A model generated the notes under the pieces. The model was not told where the DNA came from and ran no database searches. It was given only the letters and a program-made list of their open reading frames with translations. 64,000 bases of DNA, from NCBI RefSeq assembly GCF_001445655.1, contig NZ_LNBE01000004.1, forward strand, positions 2,356,001 through 2,420,000, given 5' to 3'. Shown here piece after piece: positions 24,096 through 32,586 of this stretch; position 1 is the stretch's first letter; every line of letters begins with the position of its first letter. The position numbers and the translations under genes are program-made. The DNA is from Streptomyces roseifaciens. Its GTDB lineage: Bacteria > Actinomycetota > Actinomycetes > Streptomycetales > Streptomycetaceae.

Positions 24096-25850
24096 TCAGT
24101 CCTTGATCTCGCAGATGACGGCGCCGGAGGAGACGGAGGCGCCGACCTCGGCGGTGATGCCCTTGACCGTGCCCGCGCGGTGCGCGTTCAGGGGCTGCTC
24201 CATCTTCATCGCTTCGAGGACGACGATCAGTTCGCCCTCGGCGACCTCCTGGCCCTCCTCGACCGCGACCTTGACGATCGTGCCCTGCATCGGCGACGTC
24301 AGCGCGTCACCGGACGCGGCCGAGCCGGCCTTCTTCGCCGCGCGGCGCTTCGGCTTGGCGCCGCCCGCAGCAGCGGTGCGCGCCAGCGTCATGCCCAGCG
24401 AGGACGGCAGGGAGACTTCCAGGCGCTTGCCGCCGACCTCGACGACGACGGTCTCGCGGCCGGCTTCCTCGCCCTCTTCCTCGGCCGCCGCTCCGGCGAA
24501 CGGCTCGATGGTGTTGACGAACTCCGTCTCGATCCACCGCGTGTGCACCCGGAACGGGTCGGCGGTGAAGGCGGGGTCGGTCACCACGGCCTGGTGGAAG
24601 GGAATGGCCGTGGCCATGCCCTCGACCTTGAACTCGTTCAGCGCCCGCGCCGCCCGCTGCAGCGCCTGCTCACGCGTCGCACCGGTGACGATCAGCTTCG
24701 CCAGCAGCGAGTCCCACGCCGGGCCGATCACACTGCCCGACTCCACACCCGCATCCAGGCGCACACCCGGACCGGTCGGCGCATCGAAGCGGGTCACCGT
24801 GCCCGGAGCGGGCAGGAAGTTGCGGCCCGGGTCCTCACCGTTGATGCGGAACTCGAACGAGTGACCACGCAGCGGCGGGTCGTCGTAGCCGAGCTCCTCG
24901 CCGTCGGCGATGCGGAACATCTCGCGGACCAGGTCGATGCCGGTGACCTCTTCGGTGACCGGGTGCTCGACCTGCAGACGGGTGTTGACCTCCAGGAAGG
25001 AGATCGTGCCGTCCTGGCCGACGAGGAACTCGCACGTGCCCGCGCCCTCGTAACCGGCCTCGCGCAGGATCGCCTTCGAGGCACGGTAGAGCTCGGCGTT
25101 CTGCTCCGCCGACAGGAACGGCGCCGGAGCCTCCTCCACCAGCTTCTGGTGGCGGCGCTGCAGCGAGCAGTCACGCGTGGAGACGACCACCACGTTGCCG
25201 TGCTTGTCGGCCAGGCACTGCGTCTCGACGTGACGGGGCCGGTCCAGGTAGCGCTCGACGAAGCACTCCCCCCGCCCGAACGCCGCGACCGCCTCGCGGA
25301 CGGCGGAGTCGTAGAGCTCGGGGACCTCCTCCAGCGTGCGGGCGACCTTCAGACCACGCCCGCCACCACCGAAAGCGGCCTTGATCGCGATCGGCAGGCC
25401 GTGTTCCTGCGCGAACGCCACGACCTCCTCCGCCCCCGCAACCGGGTCGGCGGTACCGGCCACCAGCGGCGCACCCGCACGCTGGGCGATGTGACGGGCC
25501 GCCACCTTGTCACCCAGATCCCGGATCGCCTGCGGCGGCGGACCGATCCACGTCAGACCCGCATCCAGCACGGCCTGCGCGAACTCGGCGTTCTCGGAAA
25601 GGAAGCCGTACCCGGGGTGAACGGCATCCGCCCCCGACTCGGCCGCCGCGGCAAGCACCTTGGCCACATCGAGGTAGCTCGTCGCCGGGGTGTCACCGCC
25701 CAGCGCATACGCCTCATCAGCAGCGCGGACATGCAGCGCGTCCCGGTCCGGATCCGCGTAGACCGCCACACTGGCAATCCCGGCATCCCGGCACGCGCGA
25801 GCTACGCGGACAGCGATTTCGCCACGGTTGGCGATGAGCACCTTGCGCAC
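24096..25850 (-). CDS. accA2: Acyl-CoA carboxylase alpha subunit (biotin carboxylase plus biotin carrier)
   Basis: 584 residues from GTG 25850, with AAGGAGGGA six bases upstream. The biotin carboxylase half has [12 protein letters not shown], the ATP-grasp loop [22 protein letters not shown] and [18 protein letters not shown] short BT-like linker follows, then the carrier domain with EAMKMEQP, whose Lys is biotinylated. It uses ATP and bicarbonate to carboxylate biotin, and then works with AccB/PccB-type beta and AccE epsilon subunits to make malonyl- and methylmalonyl-CoA for fatty acids and polyketides. The partner genes are about 8 kb away at 34-36 kb, and the biotin ligase is beside them. 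Confidence 0.95.
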   Translation of the reverse strand: MRKVLIANRGEIAVRVARACRDAGIASVAVYADPDRDALHVRAADEAYALGGDTPATSYLDVAKVLAAAAESGADAVHPGYGFLSENAEFAQAVLDAGLTWIGPPPQAIRDLGDKVAARHIAQRAGAPLVAGTADPVAGAEEVVAFAQEHGLPIAIKAAFGGGGRGLKVARTLEEVPELYDSAVREAVAAFGRGECFVERYLDRPRHVETQCLADKHGNVVVVSTRDCSLQRRHQKLVEEAPAPFLSAEQNAELYRASKAILREAGYEGAGTCEFLVGQDGTISFLEVNTRLQVEHPVTEEVTGIDLVREMFRIADGEELGYDDPPLRGHSFEFRINGEDPGRNFLPAPGTVTRFDAPTGPGVRLDAGVESGSVIGPAWDSLLAKLIVTGATREQALQRAARALNEFKVEGMATAIPFHQAVVTDPAFTADPFRVHTRWIETEFVNTIEPFAGAAAEEEGEEAGRETVVVEVGGKRLEVSLPSSLGMTLARTAAAGGAKPKRRAAKKAGSAASGDALTSPMQGTIVKVAVEEGQEVAEGELIVVLEAMKMEQPLNAHRAGTVKGITAEVGASVSSGAVICEIKD

Positions 25851-26332
25851 GATGGCTCCCTCCTTGAAACAAGGTGAGTTTAGGTACTGGCGACACTCTG
25901 TGCCGAGCCGACTCCCGAGGTGAGCTTGCCCACACGGAGCGTGAACCGGAGGCCGTGTGCGCGCCAAAGTCCCCAGTTCTCCCACGGTACGCCGGGTGCG
26001 AGGGTCTCTGCCGACCTTTGCATGTGGCGCAGCTCTCGACCCGTGCCGCCGGGAAGGAAAGAGCTTTCTTTGTCGAGTCCCTACGAAGGGGTGGCCCAAA
26101 GTTTGCGTGTGCGGGAACCGGCCCGGGGGCCGTTCGGCCGGGCGCGGGCCCCGAGGGGGTGCGGGTACGGATCCGGGCGCGACCTCGTACTGACTCCGTA
26201 CCGACCCCTTGCTCATGGTTCTACCCGTGAGTAGCGTCCTTTCAGACGTGGGTACCCGCGGTAACTTGCGGCAATTGCCCACGGCAATCGCCCACGGAGG
26301 GGCGGGCGAGGGCGAAGAGGGGTGGTGAGGCG
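25851..26332. other. Intergenic region: accA2 promoter region and leader
   Basis: 482 bp between divergent accA2 and a small membrane protein gene. Next to accA2, CCTTGAAACAAGG (25862-25874) is a perfect 5-bp hairpin whose 3' arm overlaps the AGGAGG ribosome site of accA2. A TACCTA box at about 25885-25880 (minus strand) could be a -10. I see no RNA gene or convincing small ORF in the rest. Confidence 0.5.
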
Positions 26333-26779
26333 GTGGTGACGACCCGGTTCCCGTTCCGCAGACCTGTCGCCGGCCTCGCCGCGCTCGCCCTCGCCGTGGA
26401 GGGCCTGGGCATCGCCCTGATCAACTGGATCCTCGGCGTCGTCGTCCGCCGCCAGCACATGTCCCTGGCGGGCAGCGACCCCGGCCTCATGGCCCTCGCC
26501 GCCTGGATCGCCGGCGCCCTCTTCGCCCTCTACCTGCTCCTGTGCGCCGTCGTCGCCCTCCGCGTCGCCCTCCGCGACCGCCCGCCCCGGGCAGCGGGAA
26601 GGATTCTGCTGATCACCTGCGGCGTCGTGCACGGCCTGCTGGGCGCCTTCTGCGTCGGCCTCGTCGGCTGGGCCGCGTTCGCGGTCGTCATGGCCGTCCT
26701 CGCCCTGATCGTCTGGACGCTGATGGTGTACGACCCCGAGCGCTGGGCTCAGCCGACGGAAGCCGTCGTCCCGCACTGA
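26333..26779 (+). CDS. Four-helix integral membrane protein, unknown function
   Basis: 148 residues starting at tandem GTG codons (26333 or 26336). Four hydrophobic segments are visible: [72 protein letters not shown] and [19 protein letters not shown] short polar tail follows. Such small four-helix proteins are conserved in Streptomyces with no known role. The stop codon sits in a 16-nt direct repeat shared with the end of the converging iclR gene. Confidence 0.8.
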   Translation: MVTTRFPFRRPVAGLAALALAVEGLGIALINWILGVVVRRQHMSLAGSDPGLMALAAWIAGALFALYLLLCAVVALRVALRDRPPRAAGRILLITCGVVHGLLGAFCVGLVGWAAFAVVMAVLALIVWTLMVYDPERWAQPTEAVVPH

Positions 26780-26837
26780 CGCGCGGCCAACGGAGCGCCG
26801 GGCTCAGCCCGCGACCCCGCGCTGACGCGCGGCCAAC
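26776..26837. repeat. 16-nt direct repeat at converging gene ends
   Basis: CTGACGCGCGGCCAAC occurs at 26776-26791 and again at 26822-26837. The first copy covers the stop of the membrane protein gene. The second lies in the last codons of the IclR gene. A small segmental duplication is the simplest reading. Confidence 0.75.
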
Positions 26838-27574
26838 TTCGCCGCCTCCGCCGCGACGTGGCGCAGCGTGTCCGTCAGCTGGCGCCTGCGGCGGTGGAAG
26901 TCGTCCAGCGGCACGGCGGCGGATACGGCGGCGGTACCGGCGCGGGCGGCGCCCTGCACTCCGGTTAGCGCCGGTACGGGTACCGCCACGCAGGCCACTC
27001 CCGGCGCGCACTCCTCGACCTCCACGGCGACCCCCTCCCGCCGCACGCGCCGCAGCTCCGCGTCCAGCCGGTCCGGCGACGTGATCGTCCGCGGCGTGAT
27101 CGCCCGCATCCCCGTACCCGTGAGGTAGCGCATGCGGGCGGCCCGGGGCAGCGCCGAGAGCAGCACCTTGCCGTGGGCGGTCGCGTGCCCGTCGAGATCC
27201 CGGCCCACGCTGAAGCCGCCCGTCGACGGGTCGGCGGCGTTCCCGGCGAGCACGGCGATGTCCCCGTCGCGGTACGTGCTGAAGTACGTGTCCGCGCCCG
27301 CTTCCCGCCGGGCTGTGAGCAGGAGTGCATGCACGGCGTCGTCCAGCTGCATCTGGCGCTGGAACGCCTGGTGCAGGACGGGCACGCGGTACCCGAGGGT
27401 GTACCCGCCCGCGGTACGGACCAGATGCCCGCGGGCGGTGAGCGTGCCGAGGATCTCGTACACGGTGGAGAGCCCGCAGTGGAGGTTCCTGGCCAGCGCC
27501 TTCGCCGTGACCGGGCCGGGGGATGTGGCGACGGCGTCCAGTACGTCGAGGGCGCGGTCCACGGACTGGGACAT
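26804..27574 (-). CDS. IclR-family transcriptional regulator
   Basis: 256 residues from ATG 27574. The N-terminal winged HTH is SQSVDRALDVLDAVATSPGPVTAKALARNLHCGLSTVYEILGTL. The C-terminal GAF-like effector domain has DGHATAHGKVLLSALP and a VEVEECAPGVACVAVPV segment, as in other IclR proteins. IclR proteins usually control catabolic operons in response to small aromatic or keto acids. The DJ-1/PfpI gene lies upstream on the same strand, separated by a 10-bp inverted repeat. The target is unknown. Confidence 0.88.
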   Translation of the reverse strand: MSQSVDRALDVLDAVATSPGPVTAKALARNLHCGLSTVYEILGTLTARGHLVRTAGGYTLGYRVPVLHQAFQRQMQLDDAVHALLLTARREAGADTYFSTYRDGDIAVLAGNAADPSTGGFSVGRDLDGHATAHGKVLLSALPRAARMRYLTGTGMRAITPRTITSPDRLDAELRRVRREGVAVEVEECAPGVACVAVPVPALTGVQGAARAGTAAVSAAVPLDDFHRRRRQLTDTLRHVAAEAAKLAARQRGVAG

Positions 27575-27592
27575 GGGAGGTTCGGATTCCTT

Positions 27593-27630
27593 CGAGGCTG
27601 GGCGGGTTGTCGGCGGACCTCCCAGCCTCG
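27593..27630. promoter_or_regulatory. Inverted repeat upstream of iclR
   Basis: CGAGGCTGGG (27593-27602) and CCCAGCCTCG (27621-27630) are perfect 10-bp arms around an 18-nt spacer. Located 18 bp before the IclR start and after the DJ-1/PfpI stop, it may be a terminator of the latter or an autoregulatory operator of the former. Confidence 0.55.
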
Positions 27631-27647
27631 CACAGGAGCCGTCGGCG

Positions 27648-28214
27648 TCAGCTCTTGACCGGCGCCTTCTCGCGGAGCAGCTCCACGAACGCCCTCATCC
27701 ACGCGGGCTGGTCGTTCCACGCCCGCGCGGACACCATGTTCCCGTCGACGACGGCCTCCGCGTCCACGAACGTCCCGCCCGCGAGCTGCACGTCCGGGCG
27801 GCACGCCGGCCACGCGGCCGTACGGCGGCCCTTGAGGACGCCCAGCGGCGTCAGCGCGATCACGGCGTGGCAGATGTGCGCGATGGGCTTGTTCTGCGCG
27901 AAGAACGATTTGATGATCCGCTGGAAGTCGGGATCCAGCCGCAGGAACTCCGGCGCGCGGCCGCCGGGTATGACGACCGCGGCGTAGTCCGACGGGTTCA
28001 CGTTCGCCAGCGCGACGTCCGCGGGCCAGCTGTGGCCCAGCTTCTCCGTGTACGTGTCGAAGCTCGCGACGAAGTCGTGCACGACGAACTGGAGCTGCTT
28101 CACGGTGGGAGCGGCGATGTCCACCTCGTAGCCCTCCTCCAGCAGGCGCTGGTAGGGGTAGAGGACCTCCAGGTCCTCGGCGGCGTCACCGGTGGTGATC
28201 AGGATCCTCGGCAT
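27648..28214 (-). CDS. DJ-1/PfpI-family protein
   Basis: 188 residues from ATG 28214, with GAGGAG upstream. The class I glutamine amidotransferase-like fold is visible: RILITTGDAAEDLEVLYP (conserved Glu strand), AAVVIPGGRAPEFL and the nucleophile elbow AHICHAVIAL with its Cys. Relatives include glyoxalase III, deglycase-like and protease PfpI enzymes. The region 49-75 (QLQFVVHDFVASFDTYTEKLGHSWPADVAL) resembles the PfpI/YhbO subgroup. The substrate is not deducible. It shares its strand with the downstream iclR. Confidence 0.85.
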   Translation of the reverse strand: MPRILITTGDAAEDLEVLYPYQRLLEEGYEVDIAAPTVKQLQFVVHDFVASFDTYTEKLGHSWPADVALANVNPSDYAAVVIPGGRAPEFLRLDPDFQRIIKSFFAQNKPIAHICHAVIALTPLGVLKGRRTAAWPACRPDVQLAGGTFVDAEAVVDGNMVSARAWNDQPAWMRAFVELLREKAPVKS

Positions 28215-28261
28215 GCGGCAGGCTCCTCGGGGGTAGGAGGCGTAGCCGGATGGCTTCCGGC

Positions 28262-28459
28262 CTACACCGGAATATGCGCTTTGACATGTCCGAGGAAACT
28301 TGACCAGGTGGTGTTGTTGACGGTGACGGCACCTCCCGTGGGGTTCTTGGAGTCCCGTATGTGCACCGGGGCGCGGTCCGGACGTCTGCCCACTTCGACG
28401 CAGTCGCCGCCACCGCCGTCGCTGTAGCTGGACTTGCGCCACTGCATGGTGTTGCTCAT
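28262..28459 (-). CDS. DUF397 protein (WhiJ-locus type small regulator partner)
   Basis: 65 residues (MSNTMQWRKSSYSDGGGGDCVEVGRR). The W-x-KSSYS-x-x-x-GxCVEV opening and VHIRDSKNP centre define DUF397. Its ATG overlaps the stop of the upstream XRE gene in an ATGA junction (28456-28459). DUF397 proteins nearly always follow an XRE/DUF5753 gene in Streptomyces. At the whiJ locus such pairs affect sporulation onset, probably by modulating the DNA-binding partner. Confidence 0.93.
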   Translation of the reverse strand: MSNTMQWRKSSYSDGGGGDCVEVGRRPDRAPVHIRDSKNPTGGAVTVNNTTWSSFLGHVKAHIPV

Positions 28460-29289
28460 TGCTCCCCTGCCAACTGTTCGATGAAGTTCAGCGATTCGCG
28501 CGGGCTCAGAGATTGCGCGCGGATCTTCGCGTAGCGATGTGCCCGCTCAGTCACCTCAGCCGGGTTGCTGATCAACTTGCTGAGGCCTTGGCCGTCCACG
28601 AAGACCACCGTGCGGTGATCCGGTGTCTCCAGCAGTTTCATCGAGCCGCGATCACCCGCGTAGTCCCCGGTCAGGGCGGCGTCCAGGGGTAGCACCTGGA
28701 TCGTGACATTCCGGCACCTCGCGTACGTGGCGAGGAGCAGCAGCTGATCACGCATGATGTCCCTGCTTCCGAACGGCCTGCGTAGCACTGACTCTTCGAG
28801 GATCAACTCCAGGAGGGCCGTCGGCTCGCGGTTGAACAGAGCCTTGCGCGCCATCCTCACTCCTACCAACTCCTCCACCCTGGCCTCCGGTAGTGGTGGG
28901 TAGCTGCCGCCGATGATTGCGCGCGCGTAGTCCTCTGTTTGGTACAGGCCGTCGACAACGAAGGTCATGTACGAGCTGACCGAGAGCGCCTTCCGCTCCA
29001 GGGCCGCGTAGTCCCGGAAGTCTGTGGGGTACTTGTCCAGCATCAGGTACTTCTTGGCCGCCGTGAAGATGCCGATTCCGCCCCCAATTGCCTTCTCCAT
29101 GGCATCCAGCATCTGGTCGTTGGCGGGCTGTGCACCCGTTTCCAGCGCGCTGACTGCGGAGCCCGTATATCCGATCTGCTCGCCGACTTGTTCCTGGGTC
29201 AGGCCCGCGTGAAGTCGCATCAACCTTGCGACTTCCGACACTAGTTGCATGCCGGCTCCCGCCCTGCTCTTGTTCTCCGAGCGCGCCAT
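28456..29289 (-). CDS. XRE-family HTH regulator with DUF5753 domain (WhiJ-like)
   Basis: 277 residues from ATG 29289. The N-terminal XRE HTH spans about residues 17-70 (LVSEVARLMRLHAGLTQEQVGEQIGYTGSAVSALETG). The long C-terminal DUF5753 begins near YMTFVVDGLYQTEDYARA and includes LLELILEESVLRRPFGS and VTIQVLPLDAALTG. It is coupled to DUF397 by a 4-nt overlap and is divergent from a small hypothetical gene. Streptomycete genomes carry dozens of such pairs, which are linked to development and antibiotic control. Confidence 0.93.
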   Translation of the reverse strand: MARSENKSRAGAGMQLVSEVARLMRLHAGLTQEQVGEQIGYTGSAVSALETGAQPANDQMLDAMEKAIGGGIGIFTAAKKYLMLDKYPTDFRDYAALERKALSVSSYMTFVVDGLYQTEDYARAIIGGSYPPLPEARVEELVGVRMARKALFNREPTALLELILEESVLRRPFGSRDIMRDQLLLLATYARCRNVTIQVLPLDAALTGDYAGDRGSMKLLETPDHRTVVFVDGQGLSKLISNPAEVTERAHRYAKIRAQSLSPRESLNFIEQLAGEQ

Positions 29290-29405
29290 TGCTCCCCCTC
29301 AACTGGACTCAACCGGACTCAAGGAGCGTTCGATCAAACTGCACCGTTACGGGTGGTCGACGCTCTGTGATGGAAAACCTAGCGAGACCCAGTGACACTC
29401 GTCAC

Positions 29406-29855
29406 ATGAACCAGCAAGGTCGCGTGACCGAAATCGGATGGCTCCCCGTCGCCGGTCACCAACTCCGCAAGGCAGGCGTCCACTTCGACGCCGTCCGCGT
29501 CAACGGCAACGACGGCCGCCGTCTGGCCAATGCCATGGCCATGCTCACCCGCGGCCGGCCCGGTCCGATCATCGCGGAAGCGAACGACCGCAGGGCGATG
29601 TACTTCCTCGTCGAATCCGGAAGTACCGCCCGCCGCGCCTGGCCGAAAGGCGTCGAGCGCCTCACCGGGGAAGCCGGCGCAGCCGACTACGTGCCCATTC
29701 CCGCGCTCTACGGGGCCACATGGCCCCTCTCGTGGTTCTGCGTTCCCACGCCCGACGGGCGGCTCGTGCACACGCTTCTTCTGCTGAGTACGGCCCGTGC
29801 ATTTCTGGGGTGCGCCCCCCGACTGGCGGAAGGAATGGTGACCGAGGCGCCATGA
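29406..29855 (+). CDS. Conserved hypothetical protein beside the XRE/DUF397 pair
   Basis: 149 residues from ATG 29406; an in-frame ATG 29370 would add 12 residues. I do not recognise the family. Visible features are a basic N-terminal half (GHQLRKAGVHFDAVRVNGNDGRRLANAMAML), a GPIIAEANDRRAMYFLVESGS strand pair, and an aromatic PALYGATWPLSWFCVPTP segment. There is no signal peptide or membrane helix. Divergent placement from the XRE gene (116 bp apart) suggests it may be a target of that regulator. Confidence 0.65.
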   Translation: MNQQGRVTEIGWLPVAGHQLRKAGVHFDAVRVNGNDGRRLANAMAMLTRGRPGPIIAEANDRRAMYFLVESGSTARRAWPKGVERLTGEAGAADYVPIPALYGATWPLSWFCVPTPDGRLVHTLLLLSTARAFLGCAPRLAEGMVTEAP

Positions 29856-29871
29856 CTTCGTTGGGGCGGTC

Positions 29872-30177
29872 ATGATGAAGCGCATCGTTGCCGCCGCCGC
29901 TCTCACCGGCGCCGCTTTCGCCCTGACCGCCACCGCAGCCACGGCCGCTCCCATGCCGCAACCGCCCACCTCGAACGCGGGGGACGTCGTGGCTCCGCCG
30001 GCGCCCGCTCCCGGGCCGCCCGGGGAGGAACCGGCGACCAGCATCTACCCCGGGGCCACGAATCAGCTCGGCAAGCTCGATCAGCTCAACCAGCTGAACC
30101 AGCTGGGTCAGGCCGGTCAGGCCCTCGACCCGGTCCTCGGGCTCCTCGCGCCGGTCACCGGGCTGCTGCCGCTCTAG
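29872..30177 (+). CDS. Small secreted protein with a Leu-Asn-Gln repeat
   Basis: 101 residues from ATG 29872 (ATG 29875 is also possible). A signal peptide ([26 protein letters not shown]) is followed by a Pro/Gly-rich linker ([13 protein letters not shown]). A short repetitive segment [20 protein letters not shown] and the tail [15 protein letters not shown] complete it. No function is known. Its TAG stop overlaps the Maf TAG stop on the other strand: the two genes converge on the same CTAG. Confidence 0.8.
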   Translation: MMKRIVAAAALTGAAFALTATAATAAPMPQPPTSNAGDVVAPPAPAPGPPGEEPATSIYPGATNQLGKLDQLNQLNQLGQAGQALDPVLGLLAPVTGLLPL

Positions 30178-30782
30178 GCGTCCGCCCACAGCTCCGTGAT
30201 CGACATCCCCAGCTCGGCGAGGAGCTTGCGGAGCAGGGGGAGGGAGAGGCCGATGACGTTGCCGTGGTCGCCGTCGATGCCCTCGATGAAGGGGGCGGAG
30301 CGGCCGTCGAGGGTGAAGGCGCCCGCGACGTACAGCGGCTCGCGGGTCGCGACGTAAGCCGCGATCTCGGCGTCGGAGGGCTCGCCGAAGCGCACGGTCG
30401 TGGAAGCGGTCGCCGACACCCGGCGGCCCGTGGCCGTGTCGACGATGCAGTGGCCGGTCCGGAGGATCCCGGACCGGCCGCGCATCGACTTCCAGCGGGC
30501 GGTGGCGTCCTCGGCGTCCTCCGGCTTGCCCAGGGCCTGCCCGTCCAGTTCCAGGACGGAGTCGCAGCCGACGACCAGCGCCCCGGCCGCTTCCGGCCGG
30601 GCGGCGACCGCGTCGGCCTTGGCCTCGGCCAGGAGGCGTGCCAGCTCGGCGGGGGTCGGGGCGGTCAGCGCGTCCTCGTCGACGCCGCTGACGATCACCT
30701 CGGGCCGCAGCCCGGCGGCCTTGAGCAGGCCGAGGCGGGCGGGGGACTGGGAGGCGAGGACGAGGCGGCGCTGAGGGGTCAT
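30174..30782 (-). CDS. Maf-family nucleoside triphosphate pyrophosphatase
   Basis: 202 residues from ATG 30782. The Maf motifs are [17 protein letters not shown] (substrate loop), [16 protein letters not shown] (catalytic Asp), [14 protein letters not shown] and [27 protein letters not shown]. Maf enzymes hydrolyse non-canonical NTPs, dTTP/UTP or modified nucleotides to keep the pool clean, and affect septation when overexpressed in Bacillus. It lies 40 bp downstream of the PBP gene and is probably in the same transcript. Its stop overlaps that of the converging secreted protein gene. Confidence 0.92.
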   Translation of the reverse strand: MTPQRRLVLASQSPARLGLLKAAGLRPEVIVSGVDEDALTAPTPAELARLLAEAKADAVAARPEAAGALVVGCDSVLELDGQALGKPEDAEDATARWKSMRGRSGILRTGHCIVDTATGRRVSATASTTVRFGEPSDAEIAAYVATREPLYVAGAFTLDGRSAPFIEGIDGDHGNVIGLSLPLLRKLLAELGMSITELWADA

Positions 30783-30822
30783 GCCCGCCATCGTAGACAA
30801 CCGCGGCCCCCGTCCCCGGGCG

Positions 30823-32286
30823 CTACTTCTTGATCACTGCCTGCATGACCTTCTTGGCGATCGGGCCCGCGAGGCCGCCGCCGGAGATCTCGTCGCGGTC
30901 GATGCCGGAGCCCTCGGGGTCGATGAAGACGGCGACGGCCACGGGGGAGCCGTCGGCCTGCTTGGCGTAGGAGACGAACCAGGCGTACGGGAGCTTCTCG
31001 TTGTTGACGCCGTGCTGGGCGGTGCCGGTCTTGGCGCCGACGGTGACGCCGTCGATCAGGGCCTTCTTGCCGGTGCCGTTCTGGGCGGTGTTCTCCATCA
31101 TCTGCTGGACCTTCTTCGCCGTGTCGGCGGAAACGGCCTGCGACATGACCTCGGGCTTGTGCTTCTCCAGCGTGTTCAGGCCGGGGTCGCGCAGCTCCTC
31201 GACGAGGTACGGCTTCATGAGCTTGCCGTCGTTGGCGAGGGCGGCGGTCATCATCGCGATCTGCAGCGGGGTGCTGTCGAGGCTGCCCTGGCCCATGCCG
31301 GTGAGGGCGGTCTGCGGGCGGTCGAGGTTCTTGGGGTAGATGCTCTCGACGGTGCCGTTGGGGATGAAGATGTCCTTGTTGTTGAAGCCGAACTTCTCGG
31401 CGGTCTCCCGCATCTTGTCCTTGCCCAGCTTGTCGGCCAGGTCGAGGAAGACGTTGTTGCAGGACCACTGGAGGCCGGCCTTGAGGGAGCCGTTGACGCA
31501 CTCCTCGGTCTGGACGTCGTTACGGACCGTGGTCGTGCTGAGGGGGAGCTTGTACGGGACCGGGGCGCTGCCCTTGGCGTTGATGTCGCTGACGATGCCG
31601 TGTTCGAGGGCGGCCGCGGCGGTGAGGATCTTGAAGGTGGAGCCCGGGGGGTAGCGCTCCTTGATCGCCCGGTTGACCAGCGGCTTGTCCTTGTCGGCCT
31701 CCAGCTTCTTGTACGCCTCCTGGTCCTTCAGCGTGTTCCCCGCGAAGACCGAGGGGTCGTAGGAGGGGGTGGAGGCCAGGGCGAGGATCTTGCCGGTGCG
31801 GGGGTCGAGGGCGACGACCGCGCCCTTGTACTTGCCCAGGCCCTCGAAGGCGGCCTTCTGCGCCTTGGGGTCGATGGTCGTCACCACGTCGCCGCCGCGG
31901 GGCTTCTTGCCGCTGAGCATGTCGGTGGTGCGCTGCAGGAACAGCTTGTCGTCGGTGCCGCTGAGCAGCTTGTTGTTGACGAATTCGAGCTGGCTGTTGC
32001 CGTACAGCTGCGAGGAGTAGCCGGTGACCGGGGCGTACATCTCGCCGTCCTTGAACGTGCGCTTGTACTTGTAGTCGCCCGTGGTCTCGCTGGAGCCGGT
32101 GACCGGCTGGCCGCCGACGATGATGTTGCCGCGGGGCTGGGCGAAGGAGGCGATCTTCACCCGCTTGTTGTCCTTGTGATTGGCCAGGTCGTCGCTGCGG
32201 ACGAACTGGATCCAGTTCGCCCGGACCAGTAGGGCCAGGACCAGCAATCCGACAAAGACGGATATGTGGCGCACGGGCTTGTTCAT
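30823..32286 (-). CDS. Class B penicillin-binding protein (PbpA-like transpeptidase)
   Basis: 487 residues from ATG 32286, with GGGGAG about 11 nt upstream; a GTG at 32298 is the alternative. One N-terminal membrane anchor ([22 protein letters not shown]) precedes a PBP dimerisation region. The transpeptidase has S216-T-F-K (PPGSTFKIL), S275-C-N and K419-T-G ([11 protein letters not shown]). The length and motif spacing match PbpA-type monofunctional PBPs. PbpA genes usually sit next to an ftsW/rodA-type gene in the dcw-distal pkn cluster, but none is present here. It may act in spore or lateral wall synthesis. Confidence 0.92.
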   Translation of the reverse strand: MNKPVRHISVFVGLLVLALLVRANWIQFVRSDDLANHKDNKRVKIASFAQPRGNIIVGGQPVTGSSETTGDYKYKRTFKDGEMYAPVTGYSSQLYGNSQLEFVNNKLLSGTDDKLFLQRTTDMLSGKKPRGGDVVTTIDPKAQKAAFEGLGKYKGAVVALDPRTGKILALASTPSYDPSVFAGNTLKDQEAYKKLEADKDKPLVNRAIKERYPPGSTFKILTAAAALEHGIVSDINAKGSAPVPYKLPLSTTTVRNDVQTEECVNGSLKAGLQWSCNNVFLDLADKLGKDKMRETAEKFGFNNKDIFIPNGTVESIYPKNLDRPQTALTGMGQGSLDSTPLQIAMMTAALANDGKLMKPYLVEELRDPGLNTLEKHKPEVMSQAVSADTAKKVQQMMENTAQNGTGKKALIDGVTVGAKTGTAQHGVNNEKLPYAWFVSYAKQADGSPVAVAVFIDPEGSGIDRDEISGGGLAGPIAKKVMQAVIKK

Positions 32287-32385
32287 GGTGTGACGCACTC
32301 CCCGGTTCGCGGCATTTCACTAGCCATGATGAGGGATGGGGAGGATTTGGTTGCAGACGGCCTGTAACTGTGGGTTCCCTGTGGC

Positions 32386-32523
32386 TCAGCCCACGCCCAG
32401 GATGACGAAGGCGATCACCATGCCGATCGCGAGCACGAGACCGGCCCGGCGGAGCATCGCCTGCGCCTCGCGCAGCTCCTCGGGCGGTTCGTTCGAAGGG
32501 TCGGACCACAGCATTGCCCCCAT
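32386..32523 (-). CDS. 45-residue single-pass membrane protein
   Basis: ATG 32523 to TGA 32386, too short for most gene callers. The peptide starts MGAMLWSDPSNEPPEELREA, has a charged amphipathic helix, and then one hydrophobic helix (AGLVLAIGMVIAFVILGVG) to the end. It recalls the tiny streptomycete membrane proteins labelled morphogenic membrane protein (MmpA) in some annotations; I am not certain of this match. The codon pattern has strong GC3. A 16-bp perfect palindrome lies 28 bp upstream and could be its operator. The PBP gene follows on the same strand, 99 bp on. Confidence 0.78.
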   Translation of the reverse strand: MGAMLWSDPSNEPPEELREAQAMLRRAGLVLAIGMVIAFVILGVG

Positions 32524-32550
32524 GGTGCCGCCGGGGGGTGCGGGGGCGCC

Positions 32551-32566
32551 TGAGTACGCGTACTCA
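32551..32566. promoter_or_regulatory. 16-bp perfect palindrome, candidate operator
   Basis: TGAGTACGCGTACTCA is fully symmetric. It lies 28 bp upstream of the 45-residue membrane protein and 21 bp after the end of the eCIS-core gene, in otherwise G-rich sequence. Its AT-containing symmetry is typical of TetR/GntR-type dimer sites. Confidence 0.65.
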
Positions 32567-32586
32567 ATCGCCGGGGGCGGGGGTGT

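Noticed and set aside
23859..25877. 672-codon plus-strand open frame opposite accA2
   Set aside because: Antisense shadow; it has no ribosome site and crosses the 22-bp-stem terminator.
30781..32232. 483-codon plus-strand frame opposite the PBP gene
   Set aside because: Shadow frame, repetitive Gly/Val/Asp composition; the PBP on the minus strand has the catalytic SxxK, SxN and KTG motifs.
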